Source: Volucribacter amazonae
GTDB lineage: Bacteria > Pseudomonadota > Gammaproteobacteria > Enterobacterales > Pasteurellaceae
Length of the DNA stretch: 64,000 bases
Assembly: GCF_029783845.1 (NCBI RefSeq)
Contig: NZ_LWID01000001.1
Location: 1,302,001-1,366,000, forward strand
Direction: 5' to 3'
The stretch's first letter is position 1. Each line of letters opens with the position of its first letter. Below the pieces are notes generated by a model, which worked only from the letters and a program-made list of their open reading frames with translations, searched no databases and had not been told where the DNA came from. The position numbers and the translations under genes were made by a program. Of the stretch, positions 54,117 through 63,577 are shown piece after piece.

Positions 54117-55367
54117 TTATACTTCAATAAGCTGTTCTAATTGCCATAATTCATTCAATGTTTGTCGCCGTCTAATTAAATAGGCTTGATCACCGTCAAC
54201 CATCACTTCAGCTGTGAGTGGATGAGAATTATAATTTGATGACATACTTGCCCCATAAGCCCCTGCCGAACGCTGTGCAATAAAATCCCCTTGGGCAATG
54301 GCTAAGGAACGTTGTTTACCTAAAAAATCCGAGGTTTCACAAATAGGTCCTACTACATCATACACTTGTTTTTCTCTGACTAAACGGCGATCTACCTCAA
54401 TAATTTGCATATAAGCCTGATACAAAGCCGGGCGAATCATATCATTCATACCCGCATCAACAATGGCAAAATGGCGATCTTCGTGGCTTTTTAAGTATTC
54501 TACTTTACTGACCAAAATCCCTGCATTAGCGGCAATAGCTCGCCCCGGCTCAAGAATAATTTCTAGCGGATACTCTTGCAGTTTGGCTAATAAGGCTTTG
54601 GCATATTCCGTTGGGTGTGGTGGTTGCTCGTTATTATAGGTAACCCCTAAACCACCGCCTAAATCAAGATGCTGTAAAACAATGCCGGCTTGCTTTAATT
54701 GTTCCATTAAGACAATTAACCGATCCGTTGCATCAAGAAAAGGTTGTAACTCGGTTAATTGCGAACCAATATGACAATCCATTCCCACAATTTGAATATG
54801 GGGTAATTGGTTAGCTTTTGCATAAACCGCTGGAGCTTGTTCCACGCTAATACCGAATTTATTTTCCTTTAATCCTGTGGAAATATAAGGGTGAGTATGG
54901 GCGTCCACATCAGGGTTGACGCGTAACGAAATAGGGGCAATCTTATTTAATCGCCCTGCCACTTGGTTAATCCGTTCTAATTCTGCCTCTGATTCCACAT
55001 TAAAACAACGAATACCCACCTGCAAAGCACGCTCAATTTCTTGCTCACTTTTGGCGACACCAGAAAATACAATTTTACTTGCCTCACCACCCGCTGCCAG
55101 AACGCGTTCTAACTCCCCTTGCGATACAATATCAAAACCAGAACCCAATTTAGCCATAACCTGCAATACCGCGATATTAGGACAAGATTTCACCGCAAAA
55201 CAAATTAAATGCGGGTGATCGCCAAAGGCTTGATCAAAAGCATGCCAATGTCGCTCAAGAGTGGCTTTAGAATAAATATAAAGTGGTGTACCAAATTGTT
55301 CAGCAAGCTGTGCCACTGGCAATTGTTCCGCCATTAATTGATCTTGTTGATATTGAAAAAAATCCAT
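54117..55367 (-). CDS. lysA: Diaminopimelate decarboxylase
   Basis: This 416-residue fold-III PLP enzyme makes lysine from meso-diaminopimelate. The PLP lysine is K60 in LICFAVKSCPN. Other motifs are GLKENKFGI, the glycine-rich LDLGGGLGVTY, EPGRAIAANAG, the active-site Cys in VVGPICETSDFLG, and GAYGASMSSNYNSHPL near the C-terminus. The small lptM gene is directly upstream on the same strand, 24 bases away. Confidence 0.95.
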   Translation of the reverse strand: MDFFQYQQDQLMAEQLPVAQLAEQFGTPLYIYSKATLERHWHAFDQAFGDHPHLICFAVKSCPNIAVLQVMAKLGSGFDIVSQGELERVLAAGGEASKIVFSGVAKSEQEIERALQVGIRCFNVESEAELERINQVAGRLNKIAPISLRVNPDVDAHTHPYISTGLKENKFGISVEQAPAVYAKANQLPHIQIVGMDCHIGSQLTELQPFLDATDRLIVLMEQLKQAGIVLQHLDLGGGLGVTYNNEQPPHPTEYAKALLAKLQEYPLEIILEPGRAIAANAGILVSKVEYLKSHEDRHFAIVDAGMNDMIRPALYQAYMQIIEVDRRLVREKQVYDVVGPICETSDFLGKQRSLAIAQGDFIAQRSAGAYGASMSSNYNSHPLTAEVMVDGDQAYLIRRRQTLNELWQLEQLIEV

Positions 55368-55391
55368 GAATAATCCTAATAATATGCCAAT

Positions 55392-55508
55392 TTAATTTGT
55401 TTTTTGCTGTTGCTGTTCAGGAAAATAGAGCGGCCCTTTTACGCCACAAGCAGATAAACCAAGCCCTAATATCGCAATTAGTGAAAGTGCGGTGAGTTTT
55501 TTAATCAT
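55392..55508 (-). CDS. lptM: LPS translocon maturation chaperone LptM (YifL), tiny lipoprotein
   Basis: This 38-codon gene reads MIKKLTALSLIAILGLGLSACG followed by VKGPLYFPEQQQQKTN. It has a lipoprotein signal with lipobox LSAC and the LptM hallmark CGxKGPLYFP right after the lipid-modified Cys. LptM assists disulfide maturation of the LptD/LptE outer-membrane LPS translocon. A small lipoprotein gene upstream of lysA is a common arrangement in gammaproteobacteria. An uptake signal (ACCGCACTT) is embedded in the coding sequence for TAL. Confidence 0.88.
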   Translation of the reverse strand: MIKKLTALSLIAILGLGLSACGVKGPLYFPEQQQQKTN

Positions 55509-55735
55509 TTTTACCCCATATATCGGTAACCAATACCAAAGTAGCTCAACATTTTACGTTAAAAAAACCTGCTTGAAAATGGCAACAAACAAAGATAAGA
55601 ATGTAACCACTAAAAAATGTCATTTCTCTTTATAAGAATATGGCGTTGACACGTTTTGTCTTACAAAAATTTTTTCAAAATAGACCGCACTTTTGTTATA
55701 TTGCTTACCTTAACAGCAACAACGAAGGATTGAAA

Positions 55736-56182
55736 ATGAAAGAGCAAATTTGTCTTATTACAGGAAGTACCCTAGGGGGTGCGGAATATGTGGCTGAACA
55801 TCTTGATGATCTATTGCAACAACAAGGTTGGCAAACTCAACTATTACATGGGGCGGATTATAATGATGTAATAGAACAACCTCTCTGGTTAGTGATAACC
55901 TCAACCCATGGAGCAGGGGAAATTCCTGAAAACCTCAATCCTTTATTTGAACAAATTCAACAAGCTGACCTTGATCTCAGTGGATTAAAATTTGCGGTAG
56001 TGGGACTTGGTAGCTCCGATTATGACACCTTTTGTTTTGCAGTAAATAAAGTAGAGGATATTTTGCAAAGTAAAGGGGCGACTTTACTTTGTCCGTCATT
56101 ACGCATTGATGTGGTAAAAGAAAGCGATCATGATCAATGTGCGGAAGATTGGTTGCCTAATTTTACTCAACAAATTATTTAA
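55736..56182 (+). CDS. mioC: FMN-binding protein MioC
   Basis: This 148-residue flavodoxin-like protein starts MKEQICLITGSTLGGAEYVAEHLDDLLQQQGW, with the phosphate-binding loop STLGGAE, then STHGAGEIPENLNPLF and VGLGSSDYDTFCFAVNKVEDIL. The start has AAGGA upstream; a longer reading from 55640 is not supported. MioC is the conserved neighbour of oriC in enterics, and transcription from it runs into the origin. Confidence 0.93.
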   Translation: MKEQICLITGSTLGGAEYVAEHLDDLLQQQGWQTQLLHGADYNDVIEQPLWLVITSTHGAGEIPENLNPLFEQIQQADLDLSGLKFAVVGLGSSDYDTFCFAVNKVEDILQSKGATLLCPSLRIDVVKESDHDQCAEDWLPNFTQQII

Positions 56183-56215
56183 ATTTTTAACAACAAATAA
56201 AAATAAACATATAAC

Positions 56216-56240
56216 AAGCTGATCCTCGATCAGCTTTTTT
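56216..56240 (+). terminator. mioC terminator at the edge of oriC
   Basis: AAGCTGATC and GATCAGCTT form a perfect 9-bp stem around a three-base loop, followed by TTTT. It would stop mioC transcription before it enters the origin. The stem also carries two GATC sites. Confidence 0.85.
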
Positions 56241-56249
56241 GTTTAAATA

Positions 56250-56645
56250 AAAACCTTTTAAAACTGTGGATAACTCAACAAAAATCTTGTAAAAAAGCTG
56301 TTTTTAGCAAAATAATAACTTTTTCCCTAGATTTCATTGTGGATAACTTACGCAGTTATACACAATAAATTATATTGGGTTAATAAAGATCTTCACAATG
56401 ATCAAAATGATCTAACTTATTTATTTTATTCAAAAAAAGGATCTTATTCACAAAGATCCTAAGATCCAATAATCAGAATAATAAGATCTTTATAGATAAA
56501 TAAAGATCTATTAATGATCAGCAAAGCCATTTGAATAAGATCCTTTTTCACAAAAGCCATAAATCTACTTTTAAGCTAAACTAATTTTCAGTAAAATAGC
56601 CACCAATTATTTGTTATTTATAGAATGATCGAAATAGTCGATCAA
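56250..56645. other. Chromosomal replication origin oriC
   Basis: The region lies between mioC and mnmG, as in enterics and Haemophilus. DnaA boxes matching TTATNCACA occur at 56265-56273 and 56338-56346 (both TTATCCACA on the minus strand), 56356-56364 (TTATACACA) and 56444-56452 (TTATTCACA), with a one-mismatch box at 56544-56552. There are about 14 GATC sites between 56221 and 56643, where one or two are expected by chance. The mnmG-proximal part is AT-rich with repeated AAGATCYTT-type words, the likely unwinding region. Confidence 0.93.
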
Positions 56646-56655
56646 AAAGGTTTTT

Positions 56656-58545
56656 ATGTTTTATACGGAAAAATATGATGTCATTGTGATTGGTGGCGGA
56701 CACGCAGGTACAGAAGCGGCACTTGCCCCCGCAAGAATGGGATTAAAAACCCTGTTACTTACCCATAATATTGATACTTTAGGACAAATGTCTTGTAATC
56801 CAGCTATTGGTGGTATTGGTAAAGGGCATTTGGTCAAAGAAATTGATGCCATGGGCGGATTAATGGCGACTGCTACTGACCAAGCTGGGATCCAATTTCG
56901 TACCCTAAATAGTTCAAAAGGTCCAGCAGTGCGTGCCACAAGAGCTCAAGCAGATCGTGTGCTTTATCGTCAAGCGGTTCGTGTGGCTTTAGAAAATCAA
57001 GCCAATTTGGATCTTTTTCAACAAGAAGTGACTGATATTATTTTAGAACAGGATCGGGTTGCGGGTGTGGTAACCAAAATGGGCTTAAAATTCCACGCTA
57101 AAGCGGTGATCCTGACCGCTGGAACTTTTTTAGCGGGTAAGATCCATATTGGGTTAGAAAATTACACAGGGGGACGAGCAGGCGATCCTGCTTCAAGTTT
57201 ATTAGCAGATCGATTAAGAGATCTTAATTTGCGTGTTGATCGTTTAAAAACGGGAACACCACCACGTTTAGATGCTCGCACCATTAATTTTGATGTACTT
57301 GCTAAACAATTTGGCGATGACGTTTTACCTGTTTTCTCTTTTATGGGATCAGTGGATCAACACCCTCGTCAGATCCCTTGTTATATTACCCATACCAATG
57401 ATCAAACTCATGAAGTGATCCGTCAGAATTTGGATCGTAGTCCAATGTATACAGGGATCATTGAAGGGATCGGTCCACGTTATTGCCCGTCCATTGAAGA
57501 TAAAGTGATGCGTTTTGCCGAACGCAATGCTCATCAAATTTATCTTGAACCTGAGGGCTTAACCAGTAACGAAGTTTACCCAAATGGAATTTCTACTAGT
57601 TTGCCTTTTGATGTACAAATGAAAATTGTTAATTCAATGAAAGGGTTAGAAAACACCCGTATTGTTAAACCGGGTTATGCCATTGAATATGATTATTTTG
57701 ATCCAAGAGATTTAAAACCGACTTTAGAAACTAAAGCTATTCAAGGTTTATTCTTTGCTGGACAGATTAATGGCACAACAGGTTATGAAGAAGCAGCGGC
57801 ACAAGGATTATTAGCAGGCATTAATGCGGGTTTACAAGTTCAACAAAAAGAGGCTTGGTATCCACGCCGTGATCAGGCATATATTGGGGTATTGGTTGAT
57901 GATCTTTGTACTTTAGGGACGAAAGAGCCTTATCGTGTATTTACCTCAAGAGCAGAATACCGTTTATTATTGCGTGAAGATAATGCGGATATGCGTTTGA
58001 CCCCGATAGCTCATCAACTAGGTTTAATTGATGAACAACGTTGGGCGAGATTTAACCAAAAAATGGAAAATATTGAACGTGAAAGACAGCGATTACGCAG
58101 TATTTGGTTGCACCCTCGTAGTGAACATTTAGCGGAAGTGAATGGCATTTTAAGTTCGCCATTAGTACGAGAGGCAAGTGGCGAGGATTTGTTACGCCGC
58201 CCAGAAATTTCTTATGCAAAACTGACCGCACTTACCCCTTATCAACCGCCGTTAGTGGATAAAGAAGCGGCGGAACAAGTGGAAATTGCTATTAAGTATC
58301 AAGGTTATATTGAACACCAATTAGAAGAAATTGAAAAACAAAAACGCCACGAAAATACCGCAATTCCTGCCAGCTTTGATTATGCCAGTGTCGCAGGCTT
58401 ATCTAATGAAGTACGCAGTAAATTGGAACAGCATCGCCCTGTGTCCATTGGGCAAGCAAGCCGTATTTCAGGGGTAACACCGGCAGCGATTTCCATTTTG
58501 TTGGTTTATTTGAAAAAACAAGGTATGTTGAAACGGGGTGAATAA
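56656..58545 (+). CDS. mnmG: tRNA uridine-5-carboxymethylaminomethyl modification enzyme MnmG (GidA)
   Basis: This 629-residue FAD protein has an N-terminal dinucleotide-binding motif VIVIGGGHAGTEAALAPARMG, the NPAIGGIGKGHLVKEIDAMGG signature and GLFFAGQINGTTGYEEAAAQG. With MnmE it modifies the wobble uridine of several tRNAs. Length matches E. coli (629). It is the first gene on the far side of oriC. rsmG follows directly. Confidence 0.96.
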   Translation: MFYTEKYDVIVIGGGHAGTEAALAPARMGLKTLLLTHNIDTLGQMSCNPAIGGIGKGHLVKEIDAMGGLMATATDQAGIQFRTLNSSKGPAVRATRAQADRVLYRQAVRVALENQANLDLFQQEVTDIILEQDRVAGVVTKMGLKFHAKAVILTAGTFLAGKIHIGLENYTGGRAGDPASSLLADRLRDLNLRVDRLKTGTPPRLDARTINFDVLAKQFGDDVLPVFSFMGSVDQHPRQIPCYITHTNDQTHEVIRQNLDRSPMYTGIIEGIGPRYCPSIEDKVMRFAERNAHQIYLEPEGLTSNEVYPNGISTSLPFDVQMKIVNSMKGLENTRIVKPGYAIEYDYFDPRDLKPTLETKAIQGLFFAGQINGTTGYEEAAAQGLLAGINAGLQVQQKEAWYPRRDQAYIGVLVDDLCTLGTKEPYRVFTSRAEYRLLLREDNADMRLTPIAHQLGLIDEQRWARFNQKMENIERERQRLRSIWLHPRSEHLAEVNGILSSPLVREASGEDLLRRPEISYAKLTALTPYQPPLVDKEAAEQVEIAIKYQGYIEHQLEEIEKQKRHENTAIPASFDYASVAGLSNEVRSKLEQHRPVSIGQASRISGVTPAAISILLVYLKKQGMLKRGE

Positions 58546-58552
58546 GCAAACT

Positions 58553-59179
58553 ATGACAACAGCATTAGCGGAAAAATTAAATTTATTGCTAAAACAGACC
58601 GCTCTTTCGATAACCGATCAGCAAAAACAACAGCTAGTGGATTTGGTGTTATTATTGGCAAAATGGAATAAAGCTTATAATTTAACCTCAGTGCGTGATC
58701 CTATGGAAATGCTGGTTAAGCATATTTTGGATAGTTTAGTGGTTAGCCCATACTTACAAGGACAGCGTTTTATTGATGTGGGTACCGGCCCCGGTTTGCC
58801 CGGTTTACCTTTAGCCATTATTAATCCAGATAAACAATTTGTGTTATTGGACAGCTTAGGCAAGCGTATCAGCTTTATTCGTAATGCCATACGAGAATTA
58901 TCTTTGAAAAACGTTGAAACCGTATTAAGCCGAGTGGAAGTTTATCAACCCGATCATCAATTTGATGGCGTTTTGAGTCGAGCCTTTGCTAGCTTAAAAG
59001 ATATGGTGGATTGGTGTCAGCATTTGCCGGCTGAAAATGGCAAATTTTATGCCTTAAAAGGGCAATATCAACAACAAGAAGTTGCTCAACTTGATGCGAA
59101 GGTCAATGTGGAGCAAGTAATTAACCTACAAGTACCAGAATTAATGGCTGAACGTCATTTAATTTTGCTTAAGAAATGA
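58553..59179 (+). CDS. rsmG: 16S rRNA (guanine-527-N7) methyltransferase RsmG
   Basis: This 208-residue SAM-dependent methyltransferase contains KWNKAYNLTSVRDPMEMLVKHILDSL, the SAM-binding FIDVGTGPGLPGLPLAI, and SRAFASLKDMVDWC. It methylates G527 of 16S rRNA. The ATG at 58553 is chosen; an in-frame GTG at 58538 overlapping mnmG is an alternative that would add five residues. It is probably co-transcribed with mnmG. Confidence 0.94.
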   Translation: MTTALAEKLNLLLKQTALSITDQQKQQLVDLVLLLAKWNKAYNLTSVRDPMEMLVKHILDSLVVSPYLQGQRFIDVGTGPGLPGLPLAIINPDKQFVLLDSLGKRISFIRNAIRELSLKNVETVLSRVEVYQPDHQFDGVLSRAFASLKDMVDWCQHLPAENGKFYALKGQYQQQEVAQLDAKVNVEQVINLQVPELMAERHLILLKK

Positions 59180-59282
59180 TCGTTTTTATCTATCAAGGTT
59201 AATTTTGCTTTTCTTTACTTATAAAAATGTTAAATTTTTTCCAAAAATGTTAACTAGGTAACACTTTTTTTGTATTTAAAGG

Positions 59283-59310
59283 TTGAATAACCGCAAGAGT
59301 AACGTATAAT
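59283..59310 (+). promoter_or_regulatory. Promoter of the atp operon
   Basis: TTGAAT (59283-59288) and a perfect TATAAT (59305-59310) are separated by 16 bp, about 40 bp upstream of atpI. The region before it is AT-rich. This is the only strong promoter-like sequence between rsmG and atpI. Confidence 0.7.
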
Positions 59311-59349
59311 TCGGAAGTATTTGTAAGGATAAGTTAAAGCGAATAAGGA

Positions 59350-59751
59350 ATGTCTAGGATACTAGGAAATACAAGGGCTTTATATGTCAAGGTTATTCTC
59401 ATTGAAGCCATTTTACTTGCAGTATTTTCTTTATTATTAGCGATTTATCAGCAACATTATGGCGTTTCTTTTTTATTTGGTGCAATTTCAAGTTTTATCC
59501 CACAAGTATTATTAATAGGTTTTGTTTTTTTTCGAGAAAAATCACAATATTTAACCAATAAAACCACCGCACTTTATCAAGGCGAAGGGATAAAATTTTT
59601 ACTCACAATGTTTATGATTGCATTAGTGTTTATTTTTTATCAGGCAATTAATTTGGTTATTTTTTTTATCGCTTTTGTCTTTTTTCTCGCTTTAAATGTG
59701 GTATTACCTATGATTTTGCTGATAAAACAGCAGAAAAACCGTATTAGTTAA
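59350..59751 (+). CDS. atpI: ATP synthase accessory protein AtpI
   Basis: This 133-residue protein with four membrane helices contains the AtpI landmark FLFGAISSFIPQVLLIGFVFF, followed by GEGIKFLLTMFMIALVFIFYQ. It assists c-ring assembly and magnesium supply. The AGGA directly abutting the ATG is unusually close for a ribosome site, so the exact start is less certain. First gene of the atp operon. Confidence 0.88.
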   Translation: MSRILGNTRALYVKVILIEAILLAVFSLLLAIYQQHYGVSFLFGAISSFIPQVLLIGFVFFREKSQYLTNKTTALYQGEGIKFLLTMFMIALVFIFYQAINLVIFFIAFVFFLALNVVLPMILLIKQQKNRIS

Positions 59752-59775
59752 TTTATTTTATAGGATAAATTTATT

Positions 59776-60576
59776 ATGGCAGCTCATTCATCAGAATTAA
59801 CCGCAACTGGCTATATTCAGCACCATTTGCACTTTCTTGCCTCTGGCGATTCTTTCTGGTCTATTCATCTTGATTCGCTTTTCTTTAGTGTGGTTTCTGG
59901 TCTTATTTTTCTTACTCTTTTTTATAAAGTCGCTAAAAAATCCACCAGTGGTGTGCCAGGGAAATTACAATGCTTTGTTGAAATGATTGTTGAATGGGTT
60001 GATGGCATTGTCAGAGAAAATTTCCATGGGCCACGTCATACGGTTGCACCTTTGGCATTAACGATTTTCTGCTGGGTATTTATTATGAATCTAATCGATC
60101 TTGTGCCAGTAGATTATTTGCCAGAAACCGCCAAAATGACAGGAATTGATTATTTACGAGCAGTACCTACTGCCGATATTAGCATTACGCTTTCTTTGGG
60201 GATTGGTGTATTTTTCTTAATCATTTACTACACTATTAAATCTAAAGGGGTAAAAGGCTTTGTCAAAGAATATACACTTCACCCTTTTAACCACCCTTTA
60301 TTAGTACCTGTTAACTTGGTGCTTGAAACCGTTACATTATTGGCTAAACCGATTTCATTGGCGTTCCGTTTATTTGGTAATATGTATGCAGGCGAATTAA
60401 TTTTTGTGTTAATTGCTGTAATGTATGGTGCTAATGGACTTATTGCGATGTTAGGTATTCCTTTACATTTAGTATGGGCTATTTTCCATATTTTAGTGAT
60501 TACCTTACAAGCATTTATTTTTATGATGTTGACGGTGGTTTATTTAAGTATTGCTTATAATAAATCACAACATTAA
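59776..60576 (+). CDS. atpB: ATP synthase subunit a
   Basis: This 266-residue membrane subunit of the proton channel starts with the amphipathic TGYIQHHLHFL region. The essential arginine is in LLAKPISLAFRLFGNMYAGELIFVLI. The last helices contain HLVWAIFHILVITLQAFIFMMLTVVYLSIA. Length matches E. coli (271). It lies 24 bases after atpI and 68 bases before atpE. Confidence 0.95.
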   Translation: MAAHSSELTATGYIQHHLHFLASGDSFWSIHLDSLFFSVVSGLIFLTLFYKVAKKSTSGVPGKLQCFVEMIVEWVDGIVRENFHGPRHTVAPLALTIFCWVFIMNLIDLVPVDYLPETAKMTGIDYLRAVPTADISITLSLGIGVFFLIIYYTIKSKGVKGFVKEYTLHPFNHPLLVPVNLVLETVTLLAKPISLAFRLFGNMYAGELIFVLIAVMYGANGLIAMLGIPLHLVWAIFHILVITLQAFIFMMLTVVYLSIAYNKSQH

Positions 60577-60644
60577 TAATAAAAAACTATGATTAACTTA
60601 ACCCTAGCTTTTAGCTAGATCCTTTAAACTTTACGGAGAAAACT

Positions 60645-60899
60645 ATGGAAACTGTAATTTCATCTACTATCATTGCATCTGCTATTTTGCTTGCGTTTGC
60701 AGCAATTGGTACCGCAATTGGTTTTGGTCTATTGGGCGGAAAATTTTTAGAGTCTTCAGCTCGTCAACCAGAACTGGCAAATAGTTTACAAACTAAAATG
60801 TTTATTATTGCCGGTTTATTAGATGCGATTTCTATGATTGCAGTAGGTATTTCTTTACTTTTCATCTTCGCAAATCCATTTATTAGTTTATTACAATAA
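60645..60899 (+). CDS. atpE: ATP synthase subunit c
   Basis: This 84-residue hairpin protein forms the rotor ring. The polar loop ARQPELANSLQ is present and the ion-carrying acid is D60 in AGLLDAISMIAVG, the proton-type signature rather than the sodium one. A strong ribosome site (ACGGAGAAAA) precedes it, as expected for the most highly made subunit. Confidence 0.96.
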   Translation: METVISSTIIASAILLAFAAIGTAIGFGLLGGKFLESSARQPELANSLQTKMFIIAGLLDAISMIAVGISLLFIFANPFISLLQ

Positions 60900-60985
60900 A
60901 ACAGAGTTGGATTTATTTTTAATCATTTAAATTAGCTTATTTTGCACTTAGGTTAATAAGCTAATCCCAACTCGAGGAGGACGTT

Positions 60986-61456
60986 GTGAATTTAAATGCA
61001 ACATTAATTTGGCAAACAGTCGCTTTTGTATTATTCGTACTTTTTTGTATGAAATATGTTTGGCCACCAATTATTAAAGCTATTGAGGAACGTCAGGCAA
61101 AAATTGCTGATGCCTTGGCTTCTGCTGAAGCGGCTAAAAAAGAGCAAGCGGATAGCAAAAAATTGGTAGAACAAGAGTTGGCTCAAGCAAAAACGCAAGC
61201 ACAAGAAATTGTTGATTTAGCCAATAAACGCCGTAATGAAATTTTAGAGGAAGTGAAAGCAGAAGCTGAGCAACTTAAAGCTAAAATTATTGCACAAGGT
61301 TATGCTGAGGTTGAGTCTGAGCGTAAACGTGTACAAGAAGAATTACGCGCTAAAGTAGCTTCTTTAGCTGTGGCTGGTGCAGAGAAAATTGTGGGTCGCA
61401 CAGTTGATGAAGCAGCGAATAATGACATTATTGATAAACTTGTTGCTGAATTATAG
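60986..61456 (+). CDS. atpF: ATP synthase subunit b
   Basis: This 156-residue stator subunit has one N-terminal membrane helix (NLNATLIWQTVAFVLFVLFCMKYVWPPI) and a long charged coiled coil. The start codon is GTG, with GAGGAGG upstream, as in E. coli atpF. Length is the same as E. coli (156). Confidence 0.95.
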   Translation: MNLNATLIWQTVAFVLFVLFCMKYVWPPIIKAIEERQAKIADALASAEAAKKEQADSKKLVEQELAQAKTQAQEIVDLANKRRNEILEEVKAEAEQLKAKIIAQGYAEVESERKRVQEELRAKVASLAVAGAEKIVGRTVDEAANNDIIDKLVAEL

Positions 61457-61468
61457 AAGGAAAAGCCT

Positions 61469-62002
61469 ATGTCGGAATTAACAACCATAGCTCGTCCTTA
61501 TGCAAAAGCGGTTTTTGATTTTGCGGTTGAACAGCAAACGCTGGAAAAATGGACTGCAATGTTGAATTTTATGGCTGAGTTAGTAAAACAGCCTGAATTA
61601 CAGTTGCTTTTATCTGGTGTAAATTCTGCACAAAAAACAGCGGAAACCCTGATTGATCTTTGTGCCGATCAGATTGATCAATATGGACAAAATCTTATTC
61701 GGTTAATGGCTGAAAATCATCGTTTAATGCTACTTCCGACTGTTTTTCAGCAATTTTTGTCTTATGTTGCTGAATATCAATCTATTAAAGAAGTAAAGGT
61801 TATTTCTGCTCAACCATTAACTCAAGCACAACAACAAAAAATTGCTCAAGCAATGGAAAAGAAACTTGCGGCTAAAGTTAAATTAGATTGTAGCGTAGAT
61901 AGTGAGTTAATCGCAGGGGCGATTATTCGTACTGATGATATGGTAATTGACGGCAGTAGCCGAGGTCAATTAAGTCGCCTAGCAAATGCGTTGCAATTGT
62001 AA
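61469..62002 (+). CDS. atpH: ATP synthase subunit delta
   Basis: This 177-residue stator protein connects subunit b to the F1 head. The N-terminal TIARPYAKAVFDFAVEQ and C-terminal CSVDSELIAGAIIRTDDMVIDGSSRGQLSRLANAL are the recognisable parts. It starts 12 bases after atpF and ends 12 bases before atpA. Confidence 0.95.
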   Translation: MSELTTIARPYAKAVFDFAVEQQTLEKWTAMLNFMAELVKQPELQLLLSGVNSAQKTAETLIDLCADQIDQYGQNLIRLMAENHRLMLLPTVFQQFLSYVAEYQSIKEVKVISAQPLTQAQQQKIAQAMEKKLAAKVKLDCSVDSELIAGAIIRTDDMVIDGSSRGQLSRLANALQL

Positions 62003-62014
62003 GAGGAACAAAAC

Positions 62015-63556
62015 ATGCAACTAAATTCAACAGAAATTAGTGAACTGATTAAAAAACGAATTGCCCAATTTGATATTGAGAATGAACCTCGTAATACAGG
62101 GACAATCGTTTCAGTGAGCGATGGAATTATCCATATCCATGGCTTAAGTGATGTAATGCAAGGTGAGATGATTGCATTACCCGGAAATAAATATGCGATT
62201 GCTTTAAACTTAGAGCGTGATTCCGTTGGTGCAGTAGTAATGGGGCCTTATACGGATTTGGCAGAAGGTATGGAAGTACAATGTACGGGACGTATTCTTG
62301 AAGTGCCTGTCGGTCGAGGTTTATTAGGACGCGTTGTTAATACCTTAGGGCAACCTATTGACGGTAAAGGTGAAATTGAAAATGATGGCTTTTCACCTAT
62401 TGAAGTTATTGCCCCGGGCGTTATTGATCGTAAATCGGTGGATCAGCCTGTACAAACAGGTTATAAAGCGGTTGACTCAATGGTGCCAATTGGTCGAGGT
62501 CAACGTGAGTTAATTATCGGCGACCGTCAAACAGGGAAAACGGCTTTAGCCATTGATGCGATTATTAACCAAAAAGAATCTGGTATTAAGTGTATTTATG
62601 TTGCCATTGGCCAAAAGGCTTCTACTATTGCGAATGTTGTGCGTAAATTAGAAGAACATGGTGCTTTACAAAACACCATTGTGGTAGTGGCCTCTGCATC
62701 TGAATCTGCTGCATTACAATATTTAGCCCCTTATGCAGGTTGTGCTATGGGCGAATATTTCCGTGATCGTGGTGAAGATGCGTTAATCGTTTATGATGAT
62801 TTATCAAAACAAGCGGTGGCTTATCGTCAAATTTCGCTTTTATTACGCCGCCCACCGGGTCGTGAAGCATTCCCGGGCGATGTATTCTATTTACACTCTC
62901 GTTTATTAGAACGTGCTTCTCGCGTGAATGAAGATTATGTAGAACGTTTTACTCAGGGTAAAGTAACAGGAAAAACAGGTTCATTAACCGCATTACCTAT
63001 TATTGAAACCCAAGCGGGCGATGTTTCTGCTTTCGTACCAACGAACGTGATTTCGATTACTGATGGACAGATTTTCCTTGAGTCTAATTTGTTTAACTCG
63101 GGTATTCGTCCTGCGGTAAACCCGGGTATTTCGGTTTCTCGGGTAGGTGGTGCAGCACAAACTAAAGTGATCAAAAAATTAGCTGGGGGTATTCGTACCG
63201 CATTAGCACAATATCGTGAACTTGCCGCTTTTGCCCAGTTTGCTTCTGATCTTGATGATGCAACACGTAAACAGTTATCTCATGGACAAAAAGTAACAGA
63301 ATTATTGAAACAAAAACAATATTCTCCGCTTTCTGTTGCACAACAAGCATTAGTATTATTTGCCGTTGAGTTTGGTTATCTTGATGATGTTGAATTAGAT
63401 CGCATAGCGTCTTTTGAGCAGAGTCTATTAGAATTTGCCCAAGGGAATTATGCTGAATTTATGGCTGAATTAACCCAAACTGGTAACTATAATGATGAAA
63501 TCAAAGATACATTACAGGGTATTTTAGATAAATTCAAAGCAAGCAGTTCTTGGTAA
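62015..63556 (+). CDS. atpA: ATP synthase subunit alpha
   Basis: This 513-residue non-catalytic F1 subunit has P-loop GDRQTGKTALAIDAI near residue 170, VDSMVPIGRGQRELIIGD, and the signature PAVNPGISVSRVGGAAQ near residue 370. Length equals E. coli (513). AGAGGA precedes the ATG. It is part of the unbroken atp operon and shows no anomaly. Confidence 0.97.
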   Translation: MQLNSTEISELIKKRIAQFDIENEPRNTGTIVSVSDGIIHIHGLSDVMQGEMIALPGNKYAIALNLERDSVGAVVMGPYTDLAEGMEVQCTGRILEVPVGRGLLGRVVNTLGQPIDGKGEIENDGFSPIEVIAPGVIDRKSVDQPVQTGYKAVDSMVPIGRGQRELIIGDRQTGKTALAIDAIINQKESGIKCIYVAIGQKASTIANVVRKLEEHGALQNTIVVVASASESAALQYLAPYAGCAMGEYFRDRGEDALIVYDDLSKQAVAYRQISLLLRRPPGREAFPGDVFYLHSRLLERASRVNEDYVERFTQGKVTGKTGSLTALPIIETQAGDVSAFVPTNVISITDGQIFLESNLFNSGIRPAVNPGISVSRVGGAAQTKVIKKLAGGIRTALAQYRELAAFAQFASDLDDATRKQLSHGQKVTELLKQKQYSPLSVAQQALVLFAVEFGYLDDVELDRIASFEQSLLEFAQGNYAEFMAELTQTGNYNDEIKDTLQGILDKFKASSSW

Positions 63557-63577
63557 TTCAATTAACGGAGAAAAACA

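Noticed and set aside
55636..55668. Possible further decayed palindromic element (GAATATGGCGTTGACACG, TTTTGTCTTAC) upstream of mioC
   Set aside because: Only a few words match and neither terminus is visible, so chance similarity in AT-rich DNA cannot be excluded.
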